In this document: positions 24,351-33,415 of the stretch, one piece after another
How positions within the stretch are numbered: position 1 is the first letter of the stretch
Layout: every line of letters begins with the position of its first letter
Assembly (NCBI GenBank): GCA_964532225.1
Contig: CAZHHM010000010.1
Span: 1 to 52,680, forward strand
Direction: 5' to 3'
Length of the DNA stretch: 52,680 nt
Source: CAZHHM01 sp964532225
Lineage (GTDB): Bacteria; Margulisbacteria; WOR-1; JAKLHX01
Program-made: the position numbers and the translations under genes
The notes under the pieces: generated by a model
The model's input: the letters and a program-made list of their open reading frames with translations, nothing else
What the model was told of the DNA's origin: nothing
The model's database searches: none

Positions 24351-25583
24351 ATGCGCCGGCAAGCTGGAATAACATCGAAAGCATCAGCCTTCCTGGTCTT
24401 TTCCGTTTTCTGCGCGATGCTGGCCGCCGCCTATCTCCTTACCGCCGCAAGCGACAACGGACCGCGCCGCTCGCAGGACAGGTTCTTCACCGCAAATTCC
24501 GTCGAGCTGTCGGGGTTTGAAGGCAATATGAAGAAATGGACGGTAAAGGCAAGGGACATCTCCTCAACCAGGAACCAGGAGGTAGTAAGGATGGACGGTG
24601 TCCGTTCGGGTACGATCTTTGACGGGCAGGATGTCATCGCTGACAGGATCGTCGCGGAGACCGTTTACGTTGCTAATTTCAGGAACGAGCTTGAAGCTAT
24701 CGGCAGCCCTGAGATAACGGCGAGGGCCGACCTGAGAAGGCTCGCAGGCGGGAACAGAGATAAGAGCATAGAGCTGTCGGATATCCGTGCAGCAAGGGTC
24801 ACCTATTTCGGACGTCAGAACAGGACCGAAGTGCTCGGCCTCTTCTCAAGGGACAAGAACACCTCGATCAAGGCAGAAAAGGCGGTCATAGATCACAGGA
24901 CAGGAAAAGCTTTGCTCACCGGGGACCCGGTGTTAAGGACCAAAGAAAGCGCAGTCAGGTCGGCCTCTTTTGAGGTCAGCATCAGGGAGGACACTTTAAA
25001 GAGCGAACGGAGAGCAGAGATCATCGTTGACAGGAACGGCAGATCGTCCATAACGGGAGAAAGGCTCATTTTTAATTTCAAGAGCGAGACCGGCTCTATC
25101 GAGGGAAAGGTCAGATTTTCTCAAGCAGGAAAATCGGCATCGGCATCGAACCTGATCTTCGACATCCGGTCAGACACAGCTGAACTGAGGGAGGATGTCA
25201 ATGCGACTTTTGTGAAAGCAAGGAGCATTTTAAAGGACCCGTCTTCGGCAAGGATAAAGGGAGAAGAAGCCAGAAAGAGCCTTGATAAAGGGGTCTCCCT
25301 ATCTTGCGACAGGCTTTTGGTATCGCTCTCGGGAAAGGACGCCAAGGCAGCAGGAGATGTAAGGGTATGGCAGAATGACCGCTACGCAATGTCGAGCAGA
25401 GCGGAGTACGACCCCAAAAGGGAGATCATCACCCTGAGCGGCAATGTTTCGCTAAAGAAGAACAGGGAGTGGCTTAAGACTGAACGCGTTGTGGTCTCGG
25501 TAAATGACGGAACGTTCCAGGCTATCGGCAATGTTGAGATGGACCTGCGCATAAAACGCAATAAAAAGTCCCCTTCGCCTTGA
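24351..25583 (+). CDS. LptC/LptA-like lipopolysaccharide export protein
   Basis: The protein is 410 aa. One N-terminal membrane helix (about 9-32) is followed by a long chain of beta strands. Residues 40-160 resemble LptC (SVELSGFEGNMKKWTVKARDIS, typical of the LptC/DUF1239 fold) and the rest resembles repeated OstA/LptA units (SITGERLIFNFKSETGSIEGKV, EYDPKREIITLSGNV). It could form most of the periplasmic LPS bridge in one protein. An upstream GTG (24324) and ATG (24333) are possible, but the TGGTATGTT box and the helix position favour 24351. An LptD-like gene is at 31883-33415. Confidence 0.7.
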   Translation: MRRQAGITSKASAFLVFSVFCAMLAAAYLLTAASDNGPRRSQDRFFTANSVELSGFEGNMKKWTVKARDISSTRNQEVVRMDGVRSGTIFDGQDVIADRIVAETVYVANFRNELEAIGSPEITARADLRRLAGGNRDKSIELSDIRAARVTYFGRQNRTEVLGLFSRDKNTSIKAEKAVIDHRTGKALLTGDPVLRTKESAVRSASFEVSIREDTLKSERRAEIIVDRNGRSSITGERLIFNFKSETGSIEGKVRFSQAGKSASASNLIFDIRSDTAELREDVNATFVKARSILKDPSSARIKGEEARKSLDKGVSLSCDRLLVSLSGKDAKAAGDVRVWQNDRYAMSSRAEYDPKREIITLSGNVSLKKNREWLKTERVVVSVNDGTFQAIGNVEMDLRIKRNKKSPSP

Positions 25584-25608
25584 TATGGTCTCCGGTGTAA
25601 TGTAAAAT
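25580..25608 (+). promoter_or_regulatory. Promoter of guaA
   Basis: TTGATA (25580-25585), a 17-base spacer and TAAAAT (25603-25608). The -10 ends six bases before the guaA ATG, so transcription would start on the A of ATG. It begins at the stop codon of the upstream gene. Confidence 0.65.
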
Positions 25609-25614
25609 AGGTCC

Positions 25615-27162
25615 ATGGAAAAGCACGATCTGATCGTTGTCCTTGATTTCGGCGCACAATACAGCATGCTTATTGCCAGAAGGGTCAGGGAGTGCAATGT
25701 CTACAGTGAACTTCTCCCCTACAACACAACCCTCGAAGAACTGAAGAAAAAAGACGTTAAAGGCATAATCCTTTCGGGCGGTCCAAGCAGCGTTTACGAA
25801 GAGAACTCTCCAAAGATCGACCCTAAGATATGGACCTCGGGGATCCCTATCCTCGGCATCTGCTACGGCATGCAGCTCATGGCAAAAGAGCTGGGCGGCG
25901 AAGTAAAAGGCGAGCAGATACGCGAATACGGCAAGGCTCCTTTGTCAGTCGAGGACCAGGCCAATCTCTTTGCAGGCCTTCCTAAAGAGATCAATTGCTG
26001 GATGAGCCACGGAGATACCGTTACAAAGCTCCCGAAAAGCTTCACATCGCTTGCGAAGACCAAGACAACGGTCAACGCCGCCATGGGCAGCAAAGAAAAG
26101 AAACTCTACGGAGTGCAGTTCCATCCCGAAGTGGTCCATACGGATTTCGGCACCGAGATAATCAAGAACTTCGTTTATATCGTCTGCAAGGCCCAGGCCA
26201 CCTGGACCACAAAATCTTTCATCGAAAGACAGACCGAAAAGATCAGGGCAAGCGTGGGCAAAGACAAGATACTCTGCGCCCTTTCAGGCGGTGTTGACTC
26301 CACGACAGTTGCGGTGCTTGTGGCAAAAGCCGTGGGAGAACAGCTGACCTGTATGTTCATAGACCAGGGCTTTATGAGAAAGAACGAAGCAAAAAAGATA
26401 GTTGAGATGTTCGAAAAGCACTTCAAGATAAACCTCATACATGTCGACGCGTCCGAGATCTTCTTTGAAAAATTAAAAGGCGTAACTGATCCCGAGAAGA
26501 AACGCCATGCCATCGGCAACGAGTTCATCGCGACATTCGAAAGAGAAGCAAAGAAGCTCGGGACGATACCGTTCCTTGCCCAGGGAACCCTGTACCCTGA
26601 TGTTATTGAAAGCGCCGTCCCCGGCAAGCACACCAATGCCGTCAGGATCAAGACGCACCACAATGTGGGCGGACTCCCCGAAAAGATGAACTTCAAGCTG
26701 GTCGAACCTCTTAAGAGACTTTTCAAGGATGAGGTAAGGGCGCTTGGCAGGGAAATGGGTATTGCAGAAGAGATAATCGGACGCCAGCCCTTCCCCGGTC
26801 CGGGACTGGCCATCAGGATAATCGGCGAGGTCACGCCGGACAGGGTCAAGATACTCCAGGAAGTAGATGATATAGTCGTCGGAGAAATTAAGAAGGCCGG
26901 TTTCTACAACAAGGTCTGGCAGTCGTTCGCGGTACTTCTTCCCATAAGAACGGTAGGCGTTATGGGCGATAAAAGGACGTATCTCAACACCATAGCCATC
27001 AGGGCCGTCACCTCTAACGACGCAATGACGGCAGATTGGGCAAAACTGCCTTATGAACTACTCGAGAAAATATCAAGCAGGATAATAAACGAGACCCCTG
27101 AAGTGAACCGCGTGGTATACGACATCAGCTCCAAACCGCCTTCGACCATCGAGTGGGAATAA
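25615..27162 (+). CDS. guaA: GMP synthase (glutamine-hydrolysing)
   Basis: This enzyme makes GMP from XMP, ATP and glutamine, 515 aa. The N-terminal glutaminase (1-195) has the catalytic cysteine in GICYGMQLMA and His/Glu in GVQFHPEVVHT. The ATP pyrophosphatase domain (about 200-390) has the PP-loop ALSGGVDSTTVAVL. The C-terminal dimerisation domain ends KPPSTIEWE. There is no Shine-Dalgarno and the promoter adjoins the start codon, so the mRNA is probably leaderless. It converges with mltG six bases away. Confidence 0.97.
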   Translation: MEKHDLIVVLDFGAQYSMLIARRVRECNVYSELLPYNTTLEELKKKDVKGIILSGGPSSVYEENSPKIDPKIWTSGIPILGICYGMQLMAKELGGEVKGEQIREYGKAPLSVEDQANLFAGLPKEINCWMSHGDTVTKLPKSFTSLAKTKTTVNAAMGSKEKKLYGVQFHPEVVHTDFGTEIIKNFVYIVCKAQATWTTKSFIERQTEKIRASVGKDKILCALSGGVDSTTVAVLVAKAVGEQLTCMFIDQGFMRKNEAKKIVEMFEKHFKINLIHVDASEIFFEKLKGVTDPEKKRHAIGNEFIATFEREAKKLGTIPFLAQGTLYPDVIESAVPGKHTNAVRIKTHHNVGGLPEKMNFKLVEPLKRLFKDEVRALGREMGIAEEIIGRQPFPGPGLAIRIIGEVTPDRVKILQEVDDIVVGEIKKAGFYNKVWQSFAVLLPIRTVGVMGDKRTYLNTIAIRAVTSNDAMTADWAKLPYELLEKISSRIINETPEVNRVVYDISSKPPSTIEWE

Positions 27163-27168
27163 GGACAG

Positions 27169-28323
27169 CTACTTCTCGTTTCTTCTCTGCCTCATCCTCT
27201 CGACCCCTGCCGCATGACCTGCCCAGTCAGCCGAGAAAGTATGGGTCCCGTCACCGTTTGAAACGAAATAGTAGTATTTGGTCTTTGCAGGATACAGAGC
27301 GGCCATAACGGCCTTTATCCCAGGATTGCATATTGGCCCAGGCGGAAGTCCGACGTTCTTATAGGTGTTATAAGGCGAATCGACCTTGAGATGGCTGTAA
27401 AGGACCCTTTTTGTCGGCATATTCAGAGCGTACTTCACGGTCGGGTCGGCCCTGAGCAGCCACCCGCTGTCGAGCCTGTTGTGGAACACCGAGCTGATTA
27501 TCGGCAGTTCCCTGTCCATTACGGCTTCCTTTTCAAGGATGGAGGCAAGAGTTATTATTTGATGGAGTGTATATTTTTTTCGCATAGGAGATGCATTGTA
27601 GACCGGAGGGACGAGAGCATCGAACCTGTTTAGCATCAGCTCTACCAGCACTTCCCTTTTTATACGCTTTGAAAGGTAGTATGTGTCAGGGAAAAGATAG
27701 CCTTCGAGCGATTCGATGGGGACATTGGAGAGAAAAGGATATTTCATCCTGAGCGAATAGTCTATCCCCCTATACTCGAGGTCATAAAAAGACCCGTCCT
27801 CAACACGTATGCCTTTGCGCTGAAGTATCTGCCCCATCCTGTAGATAGAGCTGCCTTCAGGAAAAGTGATCTTATTGTCACCAGTATATATCCTTCCTTC
27901 GCTTAAAGCGCCGATTATTGACAGATTGTTCATGTTAGGCCTGAAATAATATGTGCCCGCTTTAAGCTTGCTGCCTGTTCCCAGTATCCTCACCGAGACC
28001 TCAAAGGCAGCCTTGTTGCCGATAACACCGCTTTCATACAGAAGCTTTGAAATGTCCTTGGCGGTGGTATCTTCGGGGATATCTATCTTGACATCGGTCC
28101 CGTTGAAGACATCTTTAGCAAGGAAAAATGTATTGGCAAGGAACAGGACGACCATGACAGTACCGACAAGAAAGAACTTCCCTGTGTTCGAAGAAAGAAA
28201 AGTCCTTACGGCCTTAATAGTTCCTGCAGCCGCCGCTAACGCGTTCTTAAGCACACGTTTGTAGAAATACGGCCGGATATAACGCAGCAGATGCCTTTTT
28301 GTCTTTTTTGATAATTTGACCAT
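27169..28323 (-). CDS. mltG: Endolytic murein transglycosylase
   Basis: This YceG-family enzyme cuts nascent glycan strands at the inner membrane, 384 aa. A basic N-terminus is followed by a membrane helix (about 50-70) and a LysM-like region (VKIDIPEDTTAKDISKLLYESGVI). The catalytic domain holds the glutamate in LASILEKEAVMDRELP and the end motif LPPGPICNPGIKAVMAALYP. Its ATG overlaps the ruvX stop by one base (TAATG). The alaS-ruvX-mltG order is common in bacteria. Confidence 0.93.
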   Translation of the reverse strand: MVKLSKKTKRHLLRYIRPYFYKRVLKNALAAAAGTIKAVRTFLSSNTGKFFLVGTVMVVLFLANTFFLAKDVFNGTDVKIDIPEDTTAKDISKLLYESGVIGNKAAFEVSVRILGTGSKLKAGTYYFRPNMNNLSIIGALSEGRIYTGDNKITFPEGSSIYRMGQILQRKGIRVEDGSFYDLEYRGIDYSLRMKYPFLSNVPIESLEGYLFPDTYYLSKRIKREVLVELMLNRFDALVPPVYNASPMRKKYTLHQIITLASILEKEAVMDRELPIISSVFHNRLDSGWLLRADPTVKYALNMPTKRVLYSHLKVDSPYNTYKNVGLPPGPICNPGIKAVMAALYPAKTKYYYFVSNGDGTHTFSADWAGHAAGVERMRQRRNEK

Positions 28324-28727
28324 TATTTCTTCCTGTCCATATAAGACTGCAGCATGACGGCCGCCGCGATCTTATCGACGACAGACCGCCGCCTGTCCCT
28401 TCGCACACCGTCATCTATCATCTGTTTGTCCACCTGGGCCGTCGTCATCCTCTCATCCATATATTCTACGGGCATCCCTGTCAAGGCGCATAATTTTGCG
28501 CCGAAATCCTTTACTTTTTCCGCACTTATCCCGATGCTTCCGTCAAGGCTAACGGGAAGACCCATCACGACCTTCGAGACATCGGACCTCCTGATGATAT
28601 CCGCTATCTTTTCAAGGAGTGTCTTGTCGTTAACGAGCACCGAATGCGGCTGCGCTGTTATCATGAGAGGATCGCTCAGCGCCAGCCCCACCCTCTTCTT
28701 TCCGTAATCGATGCCCAGTATCCTCAT
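28323..28727 (-). CDS. ruvX: YqgF/RuvX RNase H-like nuclease
   Basis: This small RNase H-fold protein is 134 aa. It is linked to pre-16S rRNA 5' processing and possibly Holliday-junction resolution. The first motif ILGIDYGKKRVGLALSD carries the catalytic aspartate, followed by VVMGLPVSLDGS and YMDERMTTAQVDKQM. It overlaps alaS by one base (TGATG) and mltG by one base, as in many genomes. Confidence 0.94.
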   Translation of the reverse strand: MRILGIDYGKKRVGLALSDPLMITAQPHSVLVNDKTLLEKIADIIRRSDVSKVVMGLPVSLDGSIGISAEKVKDFGAKLCALTGMPVEYMDERMTTAQVDKQMIDDGVRRDRRRSVVDKIAAAVMLQSYMDRKK

Positions 28728-31219
28728 CAGGCTCCTTTTGCAACTGCATCCTTGACGATACCGCTTATCCTGTCCCTGATGCTCATATCTTTTGTTGCGC
28801 CTTCCGCAAGGTCGGGCCTTCCTCCGCCTTTTCCTCCCGTAAGCGAATTCATCTCTTTCACCTTCTGCCCGGAGTTAAAGCCGCTCTTTACCCTGTTAGG
28901 TCCCGCCCCGATGAAGTAGGAAACTTTGTCCTCAGTTACCGACGATATCGACACGGCTCTGTCAGGGAACTCATCGATAAGAGAGCTGATAAGCTGCTTT
29001 AACACCTGACCGCCGTAACCGTTGAATTCACGGTGCACATCGCCCTTCATCAGGTCCGCGGCTATCCCGGGTCTTTCAGACATGATGCGTTCAGCCTGCT
29101 GTTTTTCCTCTTCAAGGGCTTTTTTCTTTTCTTCCGCAAGTTTTTGTTTTTCTTCACTTGCTTTGCTCAGTGACTCAACGTACTTTAGCGCGGGTTCTCC
29201 CGAAACAGCCTCTATCCTCCTCATACCCTGAGAAACAGCGCTCTCTTTTATGATCTTGAAGGTCTTAATCTCAGATGTGTTCTTGACATGTGTGCCGCCG
29301 CACAGCTCTTTGCTGAAGTCGCCGACCTTGATCAGCCTGACATTGCCCGAATACTTCTCGCCGAACAATGCCATAGCTCCCTGTTCCTGTGCTTTTTCAA
29401 CTGTCGTGATCTCAGTAGTCACAGGCAAAGCATCTTTGACCGCATTGTTGACGATATTCTCCACTTTATTGATCTCTTCAGAGGTCATGGCTTTTTTGTA
29501 TGAGAAATCGAACCTGAACTTATCACTGCCTACGGATGACCCTGATTGTTTGACCGTATCGCCGAGGACCTTGCGCAGCGCAGCATGCAATAGATGTGTT
29601 GATGTGTGATGGGCCGCTATCATGGCCCTTATCTGTCCGTCCACCTCAGCGCGGACTTTTTCTCCCTTGACCGGAGTGATGCCGCCCTTAATGCCGTGAA
29701 GGATCACGCCTTCTGCAGTTTTGAACAGGCGGGACACTTCGTGCCTGTTCTTTTCGATCACAAGCCAGCCTTTGTCGCTGTCCTGCCCGCCGCTCTCGAC
29801 ATAGAAAGGGCTCTTATCCAGAATGATGAAGCCTTCCCTTACATCAAGAACTGTGGATCCTGTTTCAGTTGCGTCATATCCTGTGAAAGCCGTTGCCGGA
29901 ACACCGGTTATCTGCGGAATTGCCCCAAGCTCTTTCGTTTTACCGCCGGCCTGCCTGCTCCTGCTTTTCTGCTCCTCAAGCCTTGCCTCAAAGCCCGGCA
30001 TGTCCACCGACAGGCCTTTTTCGGCGCATATCTCTTTTGTCAGCTCTACGGGGAACCCGTACGTATCATAAAGCTTGAAAGCATCGGCCCCGTTTATTAT
30101 CCCGCTCGATGACCTCGAGATCATTTCGTCAAGTATGGAGCTGCCCTGGTTTATCGTCCTTGAGAAGGAATCCTCCTCCGAAGAAAGTACGGACAGGATA
30201 TTCTGCCTTGCCGAGCTGAGACCGGGGTAAAAAGTGCCATAGTCGGCAATAACGGTCCCGGCAATTTCCTCGGTAAAGAAGCCTTTTATCCCGAGCTTTC
30301 TTCCGTGCATCAGAGCCCTTCTGATAAGACGGCGAAGGATATAATTCCTGCCTTCATTTCCCGGCTCAATGCCGTCCGCGATAAGAAAAACGGATGCTCT
30401 TATGTGATCGGCTATAACACGTTCGGACCTTTTGTCCCCCGAATCAACTGCCGCTGCCAGCTGTCTGACCTTCTCTATCATCGGAGTGAAAAGATCGGTA
30501 TCAAAATTGGACCCTACTCCCTGAAGGACAGAAGCTATCCTCTCAAGCCCCATACCTGTATCGATGTTCTTCTTGGGGAGCGGCGTTAAGGCCCCTTTCT
30601 CGTCCCTGTTGTATTGCATGAAAACCAGGTTCCATATCTCAAGGAACCTGTCACAGTCGCATCCCGGGCCGCAGTCGGGGGAGCCGCAGCCTAAAGCTTC
30701 GCCCTGGTCATAATAGATCTCACTGCACGGACCGCACGGCCCGGTAGGTCCTGCCGCCCAGAAATTGTTATCCTCCCCGAGCTTAAATATCTTTTCTGAT
30801 GACACGCCTGTCTTTTTCCAGATGCCGATGCTCTCTTCATCTTCCTCAAATACTGCAATGGACAGCTTTTTGGGGTCTATGCCGAACTCTTTTGTTATAA
30901 GCTCCCACGCGAACGATATGGCTTCTTCCTTGAAATAGTCGCCGAAAGAAAAATTCCCGAGCATCTCAAAAAAAGTGTGGTGCCTTGCTGTGCGTCCGAC
31001 GTTATCTATGTCATTGGTCCTGATACACTTTTGCACCGTGGCGGCCCTTGTGTATGCGGGTTTTTCTATACCGAGAAAGATCGGCTTGAACTGGAGCATC
31101 CCAGCCACGGTCAGCAGGACGGTAGGGTCTTTCGGAACGAGCGATGAGCCTTCGAGGACCTTATGCCCTTTCTTTTCAAAATGATCGAGGAACTTTTTTC
31201 TGATGTCTGTTGACTTCAT
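28727..31219 (-). CDS. alaS: Alanyl-tRNA synthetase
   Basis: This class II synthetase charges tRNA-Ala, 830 aa (slightly short of 850-880). The catalytic domain has LVPKDPTVLLTVAGMLQFKP (motif 2 region around RAATVQKCIRTNDID) and the Cys-rich loop GCGSPDCGPGCDCDRFLEIWNLVFMQY (seen as GCGSPDCGPGCDCDR). The editing domain has the metal histidines HTSTH and CGGTH. The C-terminal DHHA1 domain ends with GGKGGGRPDLAEG. It lies five bases after tmk. Confidence 0.97.
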   Translation of the reverse strand: MKSTDIRKKFLDHFEKKGHKVLEGSSLVPKDPTVLLTVAGMLQFKPIFLGIEKPAYTRAATVQKCIRTNDIDNVGRTARHHTFFEMLGNFSFGDYFKEEAISFAWELITKEFGIDPKKLSIAVFEEDEESIGIWKKTGVSSEKIFKLGEDNNFWAAGPTGPCGPCSEIYYDQGEALGCGSPDCGPGCDCDRFLEIWNLVFMQYNRDEKGALTPLPKKNIDTGMGLERIASVLQGVGSNFDTDLFTPMIEKVRQLAAAVDSGDKRSERVIADHIRASVFLIADGIEPGNEGRNYILRRLIRRALMHGRKLGIKGFFTEEIAGTVIADYGTFYPGLSSARQNILSVLSSEEDSFSRTINQGSSILDEMISRSSSGIINGADAFKLYDTYGFPVELTKEICAEKGLSVDMPGFEARLEEQKSRSRQAGGKTKELGAIPQITGVPATAFTGYDATETGSTVLDVREGFIILDKSPFYVESGGQDSDKGWLVIEKNRHEVSRLFKTAEGVILHGIKGGITPVKGEKVRAEVDGQIRAMIAAHHTSTHLLHAALRKVLGDTVKQSGSSVGSDKFRFDFSYKKAMTSEEINKVENIVNNAVKDALPVTTEITTVEKAQEQGAMALFGEKYSGNVRLIKVGDFSKELCGGTHVKNTSEIKTFKIIKESAVSQGMRRIEAVSGEPALKYVESLSKASEEKQKLAEEKKKALEEEKQQAERIMSERPGIAADLMKGDVHREFNGYGGQVLKQLISSLIDEFPDRAVSISSVTEDKVSYFIGAGPNRVKSGFNSGQKVKEMNSLTGGKGGGRPDLAEGATKDMSIRDRISGIVKDAVAKGA

Positions 31220-31223
31220 CTGT

Positions 31224-31874
31224 TCACTTTGCCATGAATTCTTTCATTAGTGATTTCACGGCGTCATGCACGGCGTCTATGCTCTGTTTTTCCGCATCGA
31301 TCACCTTTACTCTTTCGGGCTCGTTCCCCGCGATCTCAAGGTAGGCTTTTCGTACCTCGTTATGGAAAGCTATCTTTTCCTTTTCGAACCGGTCGATCTT
31401 TTTTATCTTGCCCTTCTCCATATTGGAGACCATGAGGGCCCTGGGAAGACCGACAGCAGGGGAAATATCAAGAAGGAACGTGATATCAGGCACAACACCC
31501 TGGCTTGATACGGAATTGACGTACCTGACCAGCTCCTCAGGAAGCTTCCGCCCTCCTATCTGGTAAGCGAGAGTGGAATCGGTAAAACGGTCCACGATGA
31601 CCACTGCGCCCTGTTCCAGCGCGGGTTTGATAACCTCAGAAACATGCTGCGCCCTGTCAGCAGCAAAAAGGAACAGCTCGGCACCGCCGGCCAGCGGCTC
31701 TTCCATGCCAAGCAATATCTTCCGGATCTCTTTCCCGACCCTGGTCCCTCCGGGCTCAAGAGAGATCACGACTTTGCGTCCCAGCCCCTTGAAATACTTT
31801 TCGAGCAGCTTGGCCTGTGTGGATTTTCCGCAGCCCTCCGGCCCTTCGAAAGTCACAAGAATACCTTTTGCCAT
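31224..31874 (-). CDS. tmk: Thymidylate kinase
   Basis: This kinase makes dTDP from dTMP, 216 aa. The P-loop is FEGPEGCGKSTQAKLL, the DR(Y/F) motif VVIVDRFTDSTLAYQ and the lid region near FEKEKIAFHNEVRKAYLEIA. An AGGAG site lies before the ATG. It sits between the LptD-like gene and alaS in the uvrA-mltG unit. Confidence 0.95.
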   Translation of the reverse strand: MAKGILVTFEGPEGCGKSTQAKLLEKYFKGLGRKVVISLEPGGTRVGKEIRKILLGMEEPLAGGAELFLFAADRAQHVSEVIKPALEQGAVVIVDRFTDSTLAYQIGGRKLPEELVRYVNSVSSQGVVPDITFLLDISPAVGLPRALMVSNMEKGKIKKIDRFEKEKIAFHNEVRKAYLEIAGNEPERVKVIDAEKQSIDAVHDAVKSLMKEFMAK

Positions 31875-31882
31875 TTTTTCTC

Positions 31883-33415
31883 CTATCTGGACACGAAATT
31901 TATTCCGAACGCGAATTCATTCCTGGCGGCCCTGTACGACAGCATAAGATCGAAGCAATGCATCTGTACAGTTGCATTATAATCTATATCCCTGACGGTA
32001 AAAAGCGGCGTATTGTACGACAGCATAATACCGAGCGAGTAAATGCCGTATTTCAGCTGAAGGCCTCCTCTCAGCTCATCATAGGGGAAGTAGCGGTAAT
32101 TCTCGTACCTGAATGGGCTTGCCCCCTCATTAAAGAAGTAGTGGGCGTAACCGACCGAGCCGAGAAGGTTCTCGCTGAAGGTCTTCTCAAGGTCTATTCC
32201 GCCAATAACGCTGAACCATCTTCCGTACTGAGAGTATGAAGTATAGTTCATCCCGACCCTTTCTCTCAGCACCATCCCTCGGCCAAGGTCCTGGAAATAT
32301 TGAGAGTCGCTCTTTGCGCCGAAAGCCGCGGCCCTGACCCCTGAGGATTCCTCGGATACCGATCCGGCGAACACGTCCACCTGCTGGTTGAAGTTGGGGA
32401 GAAAATACGGCACATCGGTATATTTGAGAGTGACCATCGGCAGCTTTGACACCCTCTCATAGTTCTCTCTTTCACGGTATGACGCATCGATCGAGGCGCT
32501 GTATTTTTTCCTTGGCGGGACGTCGAGCATCTCATAGAACAAATATCTTTTTTCGTCAGTCCTGATATCGTCCCCGAAATATAGAGTGTCGGTCACGCCT
32601 CCCGACCAGCCGTCCCCTCCCGAAGTGTACACCCTGAAACTGCCTTCGTTGTCCTTGTTCGGCAGGAAGTTCGTTTCAAAACCGAGACCGGGCCCTTTCC
32701 TGGTCATATAATCCAGCGAAAGTAGCCCGTACGAATAGCTTGAAAGCCTCCAGATGACCTTTTGCCTGAAATACAGACCGTCCTCGTCATTGCTCCCTAT
32801 CTCGGGCAGCGGCGCCGGGTTCTTTTTTTTGTAGCGGCCCCCGACGAAACCGGTATCGAACACATAAGTAGGGACCGGGACGACAGGCACTCCGTTGATA
32901 TAGAAAAGCCCGAGATACTGAACTATCCATCCCGTTTCCTGATAGAACGTCATGTTCCTTGAAGTTATCTTGTAATGCGGGTGGTCGAGATCGCAGGAAG
33001 AAAAGCTGGAATCGTTGAAGTCGATCTTCTCCGGATCGAAAGATATCCCTTTGCCCTCGACCCAGGTCGAGCCGAGCATTATCTTTACCGAATCGGCGCT
33101 GCCTGTATCGTTCTTCAGGTCGTAATCAAGGCTTTGCCCCGTTATGTCAAAATTGTTCTTGCGAAGAATGAACCCTCCGCTTGCGTCGACAGTGTTGTCG
33201 GTCTTTGAGTATTTGAGCTCCCGGGCCTCAATAGTAATGCCTTTGTACTGGACCTCGACGCTGCCTTTAGCGTCGAAAATGCCGCGCTCTTTGTCAAAGA
33301 CAACCCTGTCAGCCTGGATGGAGACGCCTTCACCGGAGAGCGCCGTGCCAGCCACCGCCGCTAATGCGGCAGCAATGACAACAAAGCCGCGCGCTCTACT
33401 GAGCGGTTTCCTCAT
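31883..33415 (-). CDS. LptD/OstA-like outer-membrane protein
   Basis: The protein is 510 aa. A signal peptide (about 1-27, FVVIAAALAAVAGTALSG) precedes an OstA-like beta-jellyroll (ADRVVFDKERGIFDAKGSVEVQ, about 30-150) and a C-terminal half made of aromatic-rich strands like a barrel. The LptD hallmarks are YINGVPVVPVPTYVF and a late DYNATVQMHCFDLMLSYR. It is shorter than proteobacterial LptD (about 780 aa). The start is ATG 33415, giving the signal peptide; the open frame extends 28 codons further but overlaps dnaB. The family call is good; LPS as cargo is inference. Confidence 0.75.
   Translation of the reverse strand: MRKPLSRARGFVVIAAALAAVAGTALSGEGVSIQADRVVFDKERGIFDAKGSVEVQYKGITIEARELKYSKTDNTVDASGGFILRKNNFDITGQSLDYDLKNDTGSADSVKIMLGSTWVEGKGISFDPEKIDFNDSSFSSCDLDHPHYKITSRNMTFYQETGWIVQYLGLFYINGVPVVPVPTYVFDTGFVGGRYKKKNPAPLPEIGSNDEDGLYFRQKVIWRLSSYSYGLLSLDYMTRKGPGLGFETNFLPNKDNEGSFRVYTSGGDGWSGGVTDTLYFGDDIRTDEKRYLFYEMLDVPPRKKYSASIDASYRERENYERVSKLPMVTLKYTDVPYFLPNFNQQVDVFAGSVSEESSGVRAAAFGAKSDSQYFQDLGRGMVLRERVGMNYTSYSQYGRWFSVIGGIDLEKTFSENLLGSVGYAHYFFNEGASPFRYENYRYFPYDELRGGLQLKYGIYSLGIMLSYNTPLFTVRDIDYNATVQMHCFDLMLSYRAARNEFAFGINFVSR

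Noticed and set aside
27163..27168. Terminator between convergent guaA and mltG
   Set aside because: Only six bases separate the stops and no hairpin is seen there.
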